Part shown: positions 44,434-52,592 of the stretch, piece by piece
Layout: each line of letters begins with the position of its first letter
Numbering within the stretch: position 1 is the first letter of the stretch
From: Bacillota bacterium
GTDB taxonomy: Bacteria; Bacillota; Clostridia; Christensenellales; SZUA-584
DNA: 64,000 nt
Direction of reading: 5' to 3'
NCBI GenBank assembly: GCA_023391105.1
Contig: JAEWBO010000030.1
Span: 1-64,000, forward strand
Translations under genes and position numbers: made by a program
The notes under the pieces: model-generated
Told to the model about the DNA's origin: nothing
The model's input: the letters and a program-made list of their open reading frames with translations, nothing else
The model's database searches: none

Positions 44434-44466
44434 GTGCGCTATTTATGGTTATGCGCACTATTTTTG
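44434..44466 (+). terminator. Riboswitch expression platform terminator
   Basis: GTGCGC (44434-44439) and GCGCAC (44453-44458) with a 13-base loop, then TATTTTTG. It lies between the lysine aptamer and the asd start, so it is the likely lysine-controlled terminator. Confidence 0.8.
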
Positions 44467-44504
44467 TCTAAAAATATTTTTTACTGTATCTGGAGGATAA
44501 ACGG

Positions 44505-45584
44505 GTGAAAAAGTTTAATGTAGGCATCGTAGGTGCAACAGGCATGGTCGGACAGCGTTTTGTTTCTCTGCTGGCAGATCATCCATGGTTTGAAATTGCT
44601 CTGTTAAGCGCGAGCGAACGCTCCGCCGGAAAAACATACGGCGAAGCTGTGGAAGGTCGCTGGGCAATGACAACGCCGCTGCCCGAGAAAATCGCAAAAA
44701 TGGACGTCTATGACGCATCGGACATAAACAAAGCCGCGCAAACGGTGGACTTTGTGTTCTGCGCGATCAGCCTCGACAAAGCGCTGACAAAACAGCTCGA
44801 AGAAGCATATGCTAAAGCAGAAATCCCCGTGGTTTCGAACAACAGCGCACATCGCGGCACTTCCGATGTGCCCATGCTGATGCCCGAGATCAACGCGGAG
44901 CATATGAATATTATTGACAGTCAGCGCAAACGCCTTGGCACAAAACGCGGCTTTATTGCCGTGAAGCCCAACTGCTCAATACAGACCTATGTGCCTGCCC
45001 TGCATCCGCTTATGGACTTCGGCATTGAGCAAATTGTGGCCTGCACATACCAGGCCATATCCGGCGCGGGCAAAACATTTGATTCATGGCCGGAAATGGT
45101 GGATAACGTCATCCCCTATATCGGCGGCGAGGAACAAAAGAGTGAGCAGGAGCCGCTTAAGATCTGGGGGCAAATCGAGGGTGACGTGATTGTGAACGCG
45201 CAAAAACCCGTGATCACCACACAGTGCATCCGCGTTCCCGCATCTGATGGGCACATGGCGGCGACATTTGTGAAGTTTGCCAAAAAGCCGTCTATCGACG
45301 AAATTAAGAAAAGGTGGCAAAGCTTCAAGGGCGTTCCGCAGGAGCTGGGTCTTCCCAGCGCACCCGAGCAGTTCCTCATGTACTTTGAGGACGATGCACG
45401 TCCGCAGACACGCACAGACCGCGACAACGGCAATGGTATGGCTGTGTCGATCGGCCGGCTGCGTGAAGACCCTATTTATGATTATAAATTTGTTTGCCTC
45501 AGCCACAATACACTGCGCGGTGCAGCTGGCGGTGCTGTGCTGATGGCCGAGCTGCTCGCCGCCAAGGGATATTTCGGCAGGTGA
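44505..45584 (+). CDS. asd: Aspartate-semialdehyde dehydrogenase
   Basis: 359 residues, GTG start with TGGAGG upstream. The NADP-binding motif is VGIVGATGMVGQRF (about 5-18) and the catalytic Cys is in VKPNCSIQTYVPALHPL. SDGHMAATFVKF and HNTLRGAAGGAVLMAELL complete the pattern, which is the longer archaeal/fungal-like Asd branch rather than the E. coli type. It makes aspartate semialdehyde for the lysine and DAP branch and for threonine. First gene after the lysine riboswitch, so lysine supply controls it. Confidence 0.95.
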   Translation: MKKFNVGIVGATGMVGQRFVSLLADHPWFEIALLSASERSAGKTYGEAVEGRWAMTTPLPEKIAKMDVYDASDINKAAQTVDFVFCAISLDKALTKQLEEAYAKAEIPVVSNNSAHRGTSDVPMLMPEINAEHMNIIDSQRKRLGTKRGFIAVKPNCSIQTYVPALHPLMDFGIEQIVACTYQAISGAGKTFDSWPEMVDNVIPYIGGEEQKSEQEPLKIWGQIEGDVIVNAQKPVITTQCIRVPASDGHMAATFVKFAKKPSIDEIKKRWQSFKGVPQELGLPSAPEQFLMYFEDDARPQTRTDRDNGNGMAVSIGRLREDPIYDYKFVCLSHNTLRGAAGGAVLMAELLAAKGYFGR

Positions 45585-45612
45585 TATATCACCGAGAAAG
45601 GAAGCAGGTTTT

Positions 45613-46494
45613 ATGAGTATCTTTACGGGAGCTGGTACCGCGCTTGTCACACCGTTTAACGACAAGGGCATCGACTTTGCCAATTTTGAAACGCTGATTG
45701 AATATCAGATTGAAGGCGGCATCGATGCGCTCATCGTCTGCGGTACAACTGGTGAGTCTTCAACAATGACAAAGGACGAGGACTTAAGCGCCATTGAATT
45801 TGTCGTCAAACAGACGGCAGGACGCGTTCCCGTTATCGCGGGAACGGGCAGTAACAACACCGTCGCGGCGATTGAAACCTCTCTGGAAGCCGCCGACCTT
45901 GGCGCAAACGGTCTGCTCATGGTCACGCCATACTATAACAAATGCACCGACACAGGGCTGATCCGGCATTACCATGCAATCGCGGATGCGGTGAGCACAC
46001 CCATCGTGGTTTATAACATACCCGGACGCACCGGCGTCAACATTAAGCCATGGGTCATGAAGGAAATCACCTCTCATGACAACATTGTTGCCATCAAAGA
46101 AGCAAGCGGCAACATCTCGCAAATCGCTGAGATCGCGCGTCTTTGCCCCGAAATTGATATTTACTCGGGCAACGACGACCATGTGGTGCCGTTGCTTTCT
46201 CTGGGCGGCAAGGGTGTGATTTCCGTGGTGTCCAATCTGCTGCCGGAAATGACGCACGATATGGTCATGAGCTTTCTGGAAGGCGATATCGCGCGCGCAA
46301 GAGAGCTTCAATTTAAGCTCAATCCGCTCGTGAACGCACTGTTTTCCGAGGTGAATCCCATACCTGTTAAGACAGCGCTCAACATGATCGGTATCAACGT
46401 TGGGCTGCCGCGCATGCCTCTTTGTGAAATGAGTGCGGATAAGGCCGTTCTGTTGAAAAAAGAGCTGATAGCTATGGGGTTTGATATCGCTTGA
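45613..46494 (+). CDS. dapA: 4-hydroxy-tetrahydrodipicolinate synthase
   Basis: 293 residues with true DapA motifs, unlike the sugar-locus paralogues: VCGTTGESSTM (GTTGE), VVYNIPGRTGVNI (Tyr133-type and Arg138-type residues) and IVAIKEASGNISQI (Schiff-base Lys about 161). It condenses pyruvate with aspartate semialdehyde. AAAGGAAG ribosome-binding site, 28 bases after asd. It is in the lysine-riboswitch operon with dapB, so it is the lysine-pathway enzyme. Confidence 0.96.
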   Translation: MSIFTGAGTALVTPFNDKGIDFANFETLIEYQIEGGIDALIVCGTTGESSTMTKDEDLSAIEFVVKQTAGRVPVIAGTGSNNTVAAIETSLEAADLGANGLLMVTPYYNKCTDTGLIRHYHAIADAVSTPIVVYNIPGRTGVNIKPWVMKEITSHDNIVAIKEASGNISQIAEIARLCPEIDIYSGNDDHVVPLLSLGGKGVISVVSNLLPEMTHDMVMSFLEGDIARARELQFKLNPLVNALFSEVNPIPVKTALNMIGINVGLPRMPLCEMSADKAVLLKKELIAMGFDIA

Positions 46495-46535
46495 CAGTAT
46501 TAGGAGCATTGACATACATAGGATGAGAGGTAAGA

Positions 46536-47744
46536 ATGACCAATTTAATCATATGCGGCGCAAACGGAAAAATGGGTCAAACGGTTGCAAAATTCGCTGC
46601 TGATATGGATGATATGCGCGTCTGCGCTGGCATCGACAAAATGCCGGACGCCATAATAAATGAATATCCTGTTTACGCCGACATATTTGATTGTCGTGAA
46701 GCCGGAGATGTGATTGTCGATTTCTCGCGTCCCGACGCGCTTGAGGCCAATTTAAGGTATGCGCTTTCGCACAATACCCCCATCGTGATCGCCACAACGG
46801 GTTTTACGGATGAGGAAAAGGAAAAAATCAGAAACGCAGCGGCGCAGATCCCCGTGTTCTTTTCCGCCAACATGTCGCTTGGGGTCAATCTCCAAATGGA
46901 GCTCTCTCGCCGGGCAGCTGCTTTCTTAGGTGAAGACTGTGACATCGAGATCGTCGAGAAGCACCATAACCAAAAGGTGGATTCTCCGAGCGGCACTGCA
47001 CTTGCAATCGCCGAGGCTATCAACGATGCGCTTATGGCGCCCAAGCCGTTTGTTTGCGGGCGTTGCACACGCACCGAAAAACGCGGGCATGAAATCGGTA
47101 TTCACGCGGTGCGCGGCGGCACGATCCCCGGCGAGCATAGCGTCTATTTCATCGGCACTGATGAGATCGTGGAGATCAAACACACGGCTCAGTCACGCCA
47201 GATTTTCGCATTCGGCGCATTACGTGCGGCAGCGTTTATCTGCGGAATGCCGGCCGGGCTGTACAACATGAACGACATCATCAAACAAAACGCCGTAACA
47301 AGCGTCTTTAAGGACGACGGGCAGGCCATGGTGACGCTTACAGAGTTTAAGTTCTCTCCTCAAACCATCGCCAAGGTGTTCTCGGACATTGCGGATGCGG
47401 ACATCAAGCTGGACATCATCAGCCAGACGATGCCGCATGACGGCAAAGCAAGCCTTTCGTTCTCTCTCCCCCGCGCTGACCTCAAAAGCTGTTTGAGGGT
47501 CATTGCAAAATACAAGAAGGAATGTGCGGAGATCATTGAGACGTCATCGCTATCCAAGCTGACGGTGGAAGGCGCAGGCATGCAGCAGCAGACCGGTGTG
47601 GCCGCCAAGCTTTTCGGCGCGCTTGCCGAAAAGAACATCGGCATCGCGATTATCACAACGTCTGAAACGAACATCAGCTTCTGCATCGAAACGAGCAAGG
47701 CTGCAGACGCGATTAGCGTGGTGGCCGAGGCGTTTTGTCTGTGA
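46536..47744 (+). CDS. dapB: 4-hydroxy-tetrahydrodipicolinate reductase fused to two aspartokinase-type ACT domains
   Basis: 402 residues, about 150 longer than a normal DapB. Residues 1-250 are a full DapB: LIICGANGKMGQTVAKF (NAD(P) site), IATTGFTDEE, and the catalytic EKHHNQKVDSPSGTA (about 141-155). Residues about 255-402 are two ACT domains of the aspartokinase kind: IADADIKLDIISQTM, then KLTVEGAGMQQQTGVAAKLF, GIAIITTSETNISFCI and a terminal AEAFCL. There is no stop or frameshift at the join, and the ACT-encoding part uses the same base composition. No aspartokinase gene is in the window. Lysine or threonine control of DapB through the ACT pair is a reasonable inference. Confidence 0.93.
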   Translation: MTNLIICGANGKMGQTVAKFAADMDDMRVCAGIDKMPDAIINEYPVYADIFDCREAGDVIVDFSRPDALEANLRYALSHNTPIVIATTGFTDEEKEKIRNAAAQIPVFFSANMSLGVNLQMELSRRAAAFLGEDCDIEIVEKHHNQKVDSPSGTALAIAEAINDALMAPKPFVCGRCTRTEKRGHEIGIHAVRGGTIPGEHSVYFIGTDEIVEIKHTAQSRQIFAFGALRAAAFICGMPAGLYNMNDIIKQNAVTSVFKDDGQAMVTLTEFKFSPQTIAKVFSDIADADIKLDIISQTMPHDGKASLSFSLPRADLKSCLRVIAKYKKECAEIIETSSLSKLTVEGAGMQQQTGVAAKLFGALAEKNIGIAIITTSETNISFCIETSKAADAISVVAEAFCL

Positions 47745-47784
47745 ATAATTAGTAATTAAGAATTAAGAGTTAAAAATTGATATC

Positions 47785-47816
47785 AAGCGCGGCTGAATGC
47801 CGTGCTTTTTTGTCTT
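47785..47816 (+). terminator. Terminator of the asd-dapA-dapB operon
   Basis: AAGCGCGGC (47785-47793), loop TGAAT, GCCGTGCTT (47799-47807; one G-T pair), then TTTTTGTCTTTT. It lies 40 bases after the dapB stop. Confidence 0.9.
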
Positions 47817-47825
47817 TTAAAGAGC

Positions 47826-47934
47826 GGGCCGTCACAGGTCGCCCCTACGTTATATGATACAACCGGGCGTCCAATGGACGCCCCTTCGGCTAGAATACAC
47901 AAAGCCCTTCTGTAGGGGCGATCATTGATCGCCC
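47826..47934. repeat. Cluster of GGGC...GCCC palindromic repeats (REP-like)
   Basis: Three adjacent short palindromes: GGGC-CGTCACAGGTC-GCCC at 47826-47844, GGGCGTCC-AAT-GGACGCCC at 47865-47883, and GGGCGATCA-T-TGATCGCCC at 47916-47934. The first and third end in CCCCTAC or its reverse GTAGGGG. Related single copies are at 52547-52566 and 55459-55483, so this is a dispersed family in the genome. Confidence 0.75.
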
Positions 47935-47960
47935 GTAAATGATGTTTATATTTTAATCAA

Positions 47961-48626
47961 TCAACTTTTCCCGTATCGCAAGTGATATTGCTTTTCCAAA
48001 TGCTCCCTTGTAATCATTCTCCCATGACCTGGGCAGATATACTTTGCCCCTGTGTCAAGAATCTTCTCCCATGCTGCAGGTATCTCATCAGGATAATCAG
48101 CGAATGGTGGATACAGCACGCCGCCGACACCGAACACCGTATCGCCAGAAAAGATATAGTCACCCATATGCAGACCGATCGAGCCTGCTGTATGTCCGCC
48201 CAGCGGCAGAACCTGCGCGTCAAATCCAAACTCGCTAAGATCACGCGCCGTATCAATCGGGATAATATCCTGCGTGACCGCATCATAATACTCCGTTTGC
48301 TTGGGTGTCAGCTTGTGCCCTGCATCAGAAATAACGCGCGTAACCACAAAAGTGCCCTTGGGCACGGGTGTATATCCCTGCTGCAAGCCATCCGCTTCCG
48401 CAGCGCCGATTATGACCTTGGCACCTGTGTAAGTCTGTAATGCTGCCGCACATCCCGCGTGGTCGAAGTGCGTATGTGTCAGAAAAAGCAGCGGTATAGT
48501 AAGCCCCAGCGGTTCAATTCTTTTTTTGATGGCTTCTGCCTGTCCCCTTCTGGCGGCATCCACGATGATCCCGCGCTTGCCGTCGTGCACAAGCCATGAT
48601 GTTCCCATAAGTCTTGCCACATTCAT
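47961..48626 (-). CDS. Metallo-beta-lactamase fold hydrolase
   Basis: 221 residues from the ATG at 48626 (AAGGAG upstream). The zinc motif is FLTHTHFDHAGCAAAL (HxHxDH), then LGGHTAGSIGLHM, IFSGDTVFGVGG and CPGHGRMI. The length fits small glyoxalase-II-type MBL proteins that cleave thioesters, but no neighbouring gene points to a substrate. The HxHxDH, GGHT, SGDT and PGHG ligands are all present, so it should be active. Confidence 0.9.
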   Translation of the reverse strand: MNVARLMGTSWLVHDGKRGIIVDAARRGQAEAIKKRIEPLGLTIPLLFLTHTHFDHAGCAAALQTYTGAKVIIGAAEADGLQQGYTPVPKGTFVVTRVISDAGHKLTPKQTEYYDAVTQDIIPIDTARDLSEFGFDAQVLPLGGHTAGSIGLHMGDYIFSGDTVFGVGGVLYPPFADYPDEIPAAWEKILDTGAKYICPGHGRMITREHLEKQYHLRYGKS

Positions 48627-48648
48627 AAGGCTCTCCTTCCTTCGAACG

Positions 48649-49164
48649 TTAATCGTACTCGCACACTTCACGCGTTTTTATATCGTCCATAAGCCCAAGC
48701 ACCTTGGGCCAGCGTCCCGTCTCTGTAATTATAAAGCCCATAAGCATGCCAATGTGCATATCCAGATGCCGATGTTGGGCGAATATCAATTGGAAACGTG
48801 TGAACGGGCACTGCTCGGGTCTCTCCAGTAATGTTTCTTCTGCGAACGTATTCAGAAAGGCGTTTATTTTTCCTTCCACTTGATTTGCGTATTCTTTAAG
48901 TGTATCACGGGATAAGAATTCTATGGTGGGTGTATTGAGATCATTCAGACCATCTATATGAAACTTCGGTTCCTCGAATAAATAAGGATTTATATAGCAA
49001 CGATCAAGCGAATGCAGCGTGTGGTAAACATGCTTCCAAAGTGGCGTGCCGCAATAGAGCTTGCTCCATATATTGTCCGGAATGCAGTCTATGACGTTGT
49101 GAAGGCTCCAAAGTGACCTCTGCGTTTGATCTTTGATGACTGTCATTATAGCTGAATGCACCAT
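48649..49164 (-). CDS. DinB-like four-helix protein
   Basis: 171 residues from the ATG at 49164 (AAAGGAGG upstream). Metal-type histidines recur in the DinB arrangement: LWKHVYHTLHSLDRCY (about 40-55) and FAQHRHLDMHIGML near residue 145. DinB/YfiT members are often metal-dependent thiol-transferases for bacillithiol or mycothiol, or have no known substrate. It lies between the MBL hydrolase and the membrane protein genes; a link to them is not shown. Confidence 0.8.
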   Translation of the reverse strand: MVHSAIMTVIKDQTQRSLWSLHNVIDCIPDNIWSKLYCGTPLWKHVYHTLHSLDRCYINPYLFEEPKFHIDGLNDLNTPTIEFLSRDTLKEYANQVEGKINAFLNTFAEETLLERPEQCPFTRFQLIFAQHRHLDMHIGMLMGFIITETGRWPKVLGLMDDIKTREVCEYD

Positions 49165-49180
49165 TCGCCCCTCCTTTATC

Positions 49181-49885
49181 TCAATAGAACAATCGTCGGC
49201 GTATTTCCTCTTTAAAATTCTTGCGATGTTCAAGTATCATCGCCGCTACGCCGAGTATTGCAAAGGGAATCAATGCGTAAAATGACCATTTGAGATCAAA
49301 AGGTACCGTTTCGTTCAATCGGATAATCACTTCAACGACAAGCACGAACAAACCCAAAGCGAAAAATATACTTGCGCTCTTCTTGAGTATTGTCATGTCC
49401 TTTCTCGTGAACAACAGCGCAAGAATGATGATGCCGATGCTCGCTGCCACCGTGACCGGCAGTCCTACTCCCACAAACCATTGACCGCCGTTCATCCTCT
49501 CAATAAACAGCAGATAAAGCAAAATCGCCGCACAGTTGACCGACAAAAACGTAACCGTATGGTAGCGCTTGAAATAGAACGGAAACACGATAAATATGAA
49601 GAGCAGTGCCATCGCGCCGACGATGTACGCCGACCATGATACACCGTTTCCATCCAGTATATCAAGAAGAATGGTGATCATGATAGGGATCATCAAAATG
49701 AGCCCTGCAAGTGTCGCAAAATAGCGGCGGTCAATGCGGTGAACAAGCGTCTCCAAATACCGTGGGTATGGCCGCTCCACGGGCTCCTGCCATGGTGCTT
49801 TTGGATTTAGCACCTCCACATTGCAAAGCGGACAGTATTTTTCGCTCTTCTCAAGCTCTACACCGCAGTTCACACAGTAAGACAT
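49181..49885 (-). CDS. Zinc-ribbon multipass membrane protein (DUF6320-like)
   Basis: 234 residues. The N-terminus YCVNCGVELEKSEKYCPLCNV has two CxxC pairs of a zinc ribbon, and five or six membrane helices follow (for example TLAGLILMIPIMITILLDIL and ALLFIFIVFPFYF). It sits 20 bases after an acyltransferase gene and before a DinB-like gene. I recall this kind of protein next to alcohol-acyltransferase-like genes in Clostridia, but the role is unknown. Start at the ATG at 49885, which has better spacing from GAGAGG than the one at 49894. Confidence 0.75.
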   Translation of the reverse strand: MSYCVNCGVELEKSEKYCPLCNVEVLNPKAPWQEPVERPYPRYLETLVHRIDRRYFATLAGLILMIPIMITILLDILDGNGVSWSAYIVGAMALLFIFIVFPFYFKRYHTVTFLSVNCAAILLYLLFIERMNGGQWFVGVGLPVTVAASIGIIILALLFTRKDMTILKKSASIFFALGLFVLVVEVIIRLNETVPFDLKWSFYALIPFAILGVAAMILEHRKNFKEEIRRRLFY

Positions 49886-49904
49886 ATCTCTCATCCTCTC
49901 CAGT

Positions 49905-51197
49905 TTACCATCTTTGGTTGCTTTCGATCTTGACCGGCACGCCGAGCTTCACCAGATAACGGAAAAACTCTCGTTCCAGCGTACTTTCCTTTATCGTCCT
50001 CACAAAGTTGAGCATAAGCGTACCATTATATGAAAGCGCGCCGCACACTATCCGGTTGCGCGAAAGCGGCCCCAGTATGAAATCCATACGCGTGATATAC
50101 GCCGCCATCTGCGGCGGCAGCTTCACATTTCCAAGATTGGATATGCTGGTGGAGCTTTTGCGATCTCCGACAAGGTTGAATGTCAGTTTCATGGCGATGT
50201 TCTTAATAAACAACGGTGTGACGCGCAGCACGCGATGAGTCTCAGAGCGTACATTCGTGGAAATCTTGGCGCCAAGCAGCTTTTCCGTCACTTCGCTGCG
50301 CATATAGTGATGCACCGCTGTCAGTACCTCTTCAAAGCTATATGTACCGTATTTGGGATCTATGCCGGGGTTCACATAGCTCGCAAAGTTGCGCATCGTG
50401 TTGGTCGGATAAAACCGGCGCAGATTAATAGGAATGCATATTTTTACAGGCTTCATGCGTTTTTCGTTTTTGACGGCTTTACGCTGAAGCTTATCAACAG
50501 CCATAATCAATGCTGCGGTGATATAGTCCGTGAGCGACACGTTTTTTTCTTTGGCACGCGCTATCACTTCACCCACCGGAATCATGCCCGTTGTGACGTT
50601 GACAAAGCCATCGCTTTCCTTGGTGCCTTTGATAAAATACGCATTGGGTTCGCTGCGTGTCCGCTTGATGTTCTTGGCATATTTCAAATATGCGTCCTCA
50701 GTTTCATCCGCAGCAGGCGCTGCGCAGCAATCGAGTATTTCATTATCTCTCGGTATATCGGCGCCGTATTTTAAGCGCAGATACTCCGCCACCAACGTCT
50801 TTAAAAAGCACAGTCCGCCTGTGCCATCCGTCAGCGCGTGAAAGATTTCCACAGCAATGCGATGCTTATAATACAGCACGCGAAACATAAAGCCTTTATT
50901 CTCTTCAAAGTTCATATGCACGCACGGATAGGATTCGTCCTGCTTTAAATCCGGCTGACCCTCGTTGTGCTCAAGGTAATACCAAAAAAGGCCGCGTTTG
51001 AGTTTCAACGCAAAGCCCGGAAAACGAGCCAGCGTTGATAGCAGCGCTTTTTCCAAAACCACAGGATCGATCTCCTCAGAGAGGTCTGCTGAAAGGCGAA
51101 ACAACGCCTTCCAATTGCGCTTCTTGGCCGCGGGGTATATCTTCGCGGCGTTATCAAGCTTCATCCATTTCGTATGTTGCTTATCACTGCTGCTCAT
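49905..51197 (-). CDS. Condensation-domain / alcohol acyltransferase-like protein
   Basis: 430 residues. The chloramphenicol-acetyltransferase-like fold is indicated by the active-site motif EIFHALTDGTGGL (HxxxDG, about residues 115-127) and by a second block SSTSISNLGNVKLP (about 345-358). The layout matches PapA/WES/condensation proteins that transfer acyl groups to alcohols or amines. It begins 3 bases after the esterase stop, so they are coupled. Together with the esterase and the zinc-ribbon membrane protein it may modify an envelope lipid; that is inference. Confidence 0.85.
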   Translation of the reverse strand: MSSSDKQHTKWMKLDNAAKIYPAAKKRNWKALFRLSADLSEEIDPVVLEKALLSTLARFPGFALKLKRGLFWYYLEHNEGQPDLKQDESYPCVHMNFEENKGFMFRVLYYKHRIAVEIFHALTDGTGGLCFLKTLVAEYLRLKYGADIPRDNEILDCCAAPAADETEDAYLKYAKNIKRTRSEPNAYFIKGTKESDGFVNVTTGMIPVGEVIARAKEKNVSLTDYITAALIMAVDKLQRKAVKNEKRMKPVKICIPINLRRFYPTNTMRNFASYVNPGIDPKYGTYSFEEVLTAVHHYMRSEVTEKLLGAKISTNVRSETHRVLRVTPLFIKNIAMKLTFNLVGDRKSSTSISNLGNVKLPPQMAAYITRMDFILGPLSRNRIVCGALSYNGTLMLNFVRTIKESTLEREFFRYLVKLGVPVKIESNQRW

Positions 51198-51200
51198 AAA

Positions 51201-52082
51201 TCACTCCAAAAAGGCGGCAATTTTCTTCAAGGCATGTATTGCCTCAGGTATCCTAAACAGCACGTACACGTGCCACATTCCATCCTCAACAACCAATTCA
51301 CACGGGCTCCCTGCCTCTTTGAGCCGCTCGGCCAGCATTTTCGCATCGTCGAGCAGCAGCTCACGGCTGCCCGCAAATATCAGTGAACGCGGTAAACCGG
51401 CAAGATCACCAAAAACGGGCGACACAAGCGGGTTTTCCTCCTGCCCTGCCGCATAAGCCTTTGCATAACTGCGCAGCGCCTGTTCCGAAAGCGTTGGATC
51501 ATTCTTACTATTGGTTTTATAGGATTCGCCGGCGAATGTCAAGTCGGTCCACGGCGATATGCCCACCAGCGCATGCGGCAGCGGCAGTCCAGCTTCTTTA
51601 AGCTTTAAGCACAGCGCGAACGTCAGCCCGCCTCCGGCGGATTCGCCCACGAGCGAAATATTCTCCGCCTTATATCCTGCTTCAATCAGATACTGATAGG
51701 CGCAAAGAGCATCTTCCACAGCCGCCGGGAAAGGGTTTTCCGGGGCGAGCCGATAAGCCACGGCCAGCACGAACCGATTTGTCTCCACGGCCAGCATACT
51801 CGCAAAACCGCGGGCATATGCAATATTGCCGGCCACATACCCGCCGCCATGCAGATACAACACCACATGGCAATGCTGCTCTTTGCCCTTCGGGGACACA
51901 AAACACGCCTCAAAATTATCAAATTTGACAGGCTCAAAGTTAACCTTTGATGCCATCGATTTTGCTTCCATATCACCAAGATTATCCTGGAATGCTCTTG
52001 CTGTCTGTATACTGAATTTATTAAGAATGGGTTTGACAAGCCTTATCTGTGCGCGAATAAGCACACTCAGAATTCTTGGCAT
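51201..52082 (-). CDS. Alpha/beta hydrolase of the hormone-sensitive lipase/esterase family
   Basis: 293 residues. The oxyanion-hole motif is YLHGGGYVAGN (HGGG), the nucleophile is in VGESAGGGLTFAL (GESAG), and the acid and His are in the C-terminal part (LLDDAKML, GMWHVYVLF). It starts with AAGGAG. It is the first gene of a trio with the acyltransferase (3-base gap) and the zinc-ribbon membrane protein. Short-chain esterase or deacylase activity is likely; natural substrate unknown. Confidence 0.9.
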   Translation of the reverse strand: MPRILSVLIRAQIRLVKPILNKFSIQTARAFQDNLGDMEAKSMASKVNFEPVKFDNFEACFVSPKGKEQHCHVVLYLHGGGYVAGNIAYARGFASMLAVETNRFVLAVAYRLAPENPFPAAVEDALCAYQYLIEAGYKAENISLVGESAGGGLTFALCLKLKEAGLPLPHALVGISPWTDLTFAGESYKTNSKNDPTLSEQALRSYAKAYAAGQEENPLVSPVFGDLAGLPRSLIFAGSRELLLDDAKMLAERLKEAGSPCELVVEDGMWHVYVLFRIPEAIHALKKIAAFLE

Positions 52083-52239
52083 TTATATGCTCCTTAAATT
52101 GATGCCGATCTTTTTAAGCATACAGTATGAAAGGTTTAATATCAAACAATATGTGTGTAAAATTAACATGACGAATTGTACAGGCGTGCATGGAAACCCG
52201 CCCCTATGGAATGGACTAGCAACCCATGTTTTGGCGCTC

Positions 52240-52540
52240 TTAGCCGTGGGACCTCTCGGCATGCTCGAGGTGACAGCGCGTTTTTCGTGGGACCTCTCGG
52301 CATACTCGGGGTAACAGCGCTTTTCTCGTGGGACCTCTCGGCATGCTCGAGGTGACAGCGCTTTTCTCGGGGGACCTCTCGACATACTCGGGGTAACAGC
52401 GCTTTTCTCGAGGGACCTCTCGGCATGCTCGAGGTGACAGGACTTTTGCCATCTGGATCTCTCGACAAGCTCGAGGTGACAGCGCTCTTAGCCGTGGAAC
52501 CTCTCGGCATGCTTGAGGTGACTGCGCTTTTGCTGTGGAA
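52240..52540. repeat. Tandem repeat array, about seven 40-42 bp units
   Basis: Units of 40-42 bases share the core ACCTCTCGGCATGCTCGAGG followed by TGACAGCGC and a T-rich linker. There are about 7.3 copies. Units 2 and 4 carry the variant CATACTCGGGGTAACAG, so two unit types alternate. Each core can form a stem of ACCTC with GAGGT around a loop. Because unit length is not a multiple of three and varies, no reading frame is kept across units, and coding is unlikely. Confidence 0.9.
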
Positions 52541-52546
52541 CAACAA

Positions 52547-52566
52547 GGGCGGGTAAAAACCCGCCC
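52547..52566. repeat. GGGCGGGT/ACCCGCCC hairpin repeat
   Basis: A perfect 8-bp palindrome with the loop AAAA, just beyond the purD stop (52593) and next to the tandem array. It belongs to the dispersed GGGC...GCCC family and may also help end the pur transcript, though no U-tract follows. Confidence 0.7.
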
Positions 52567-52592
52567 CGCCACATATTGAGTCATATATCAGT

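Larger units (their letters stand above)
52083..52592. other. Gene-less spacer holding tandem repeats
   Basis: The 510 bases between purD and the esterase gene hold a promoter-side AT-rich part (52083-52180), one half of a GGGC-type repeat near 52186-52206, the tandem repeats at 52240-52540 and the hairpin repeat at 52547-52566. Open frames across the repeats on the minus strand are composed of the repeat itself and are not credible genes. Confidence 0.75.

Noticed and set aside
52240..52540. CRISPR array
   Set aside because: Units are contiguous and their linkers are near-identical; there are no unique spacers and no cas genes.
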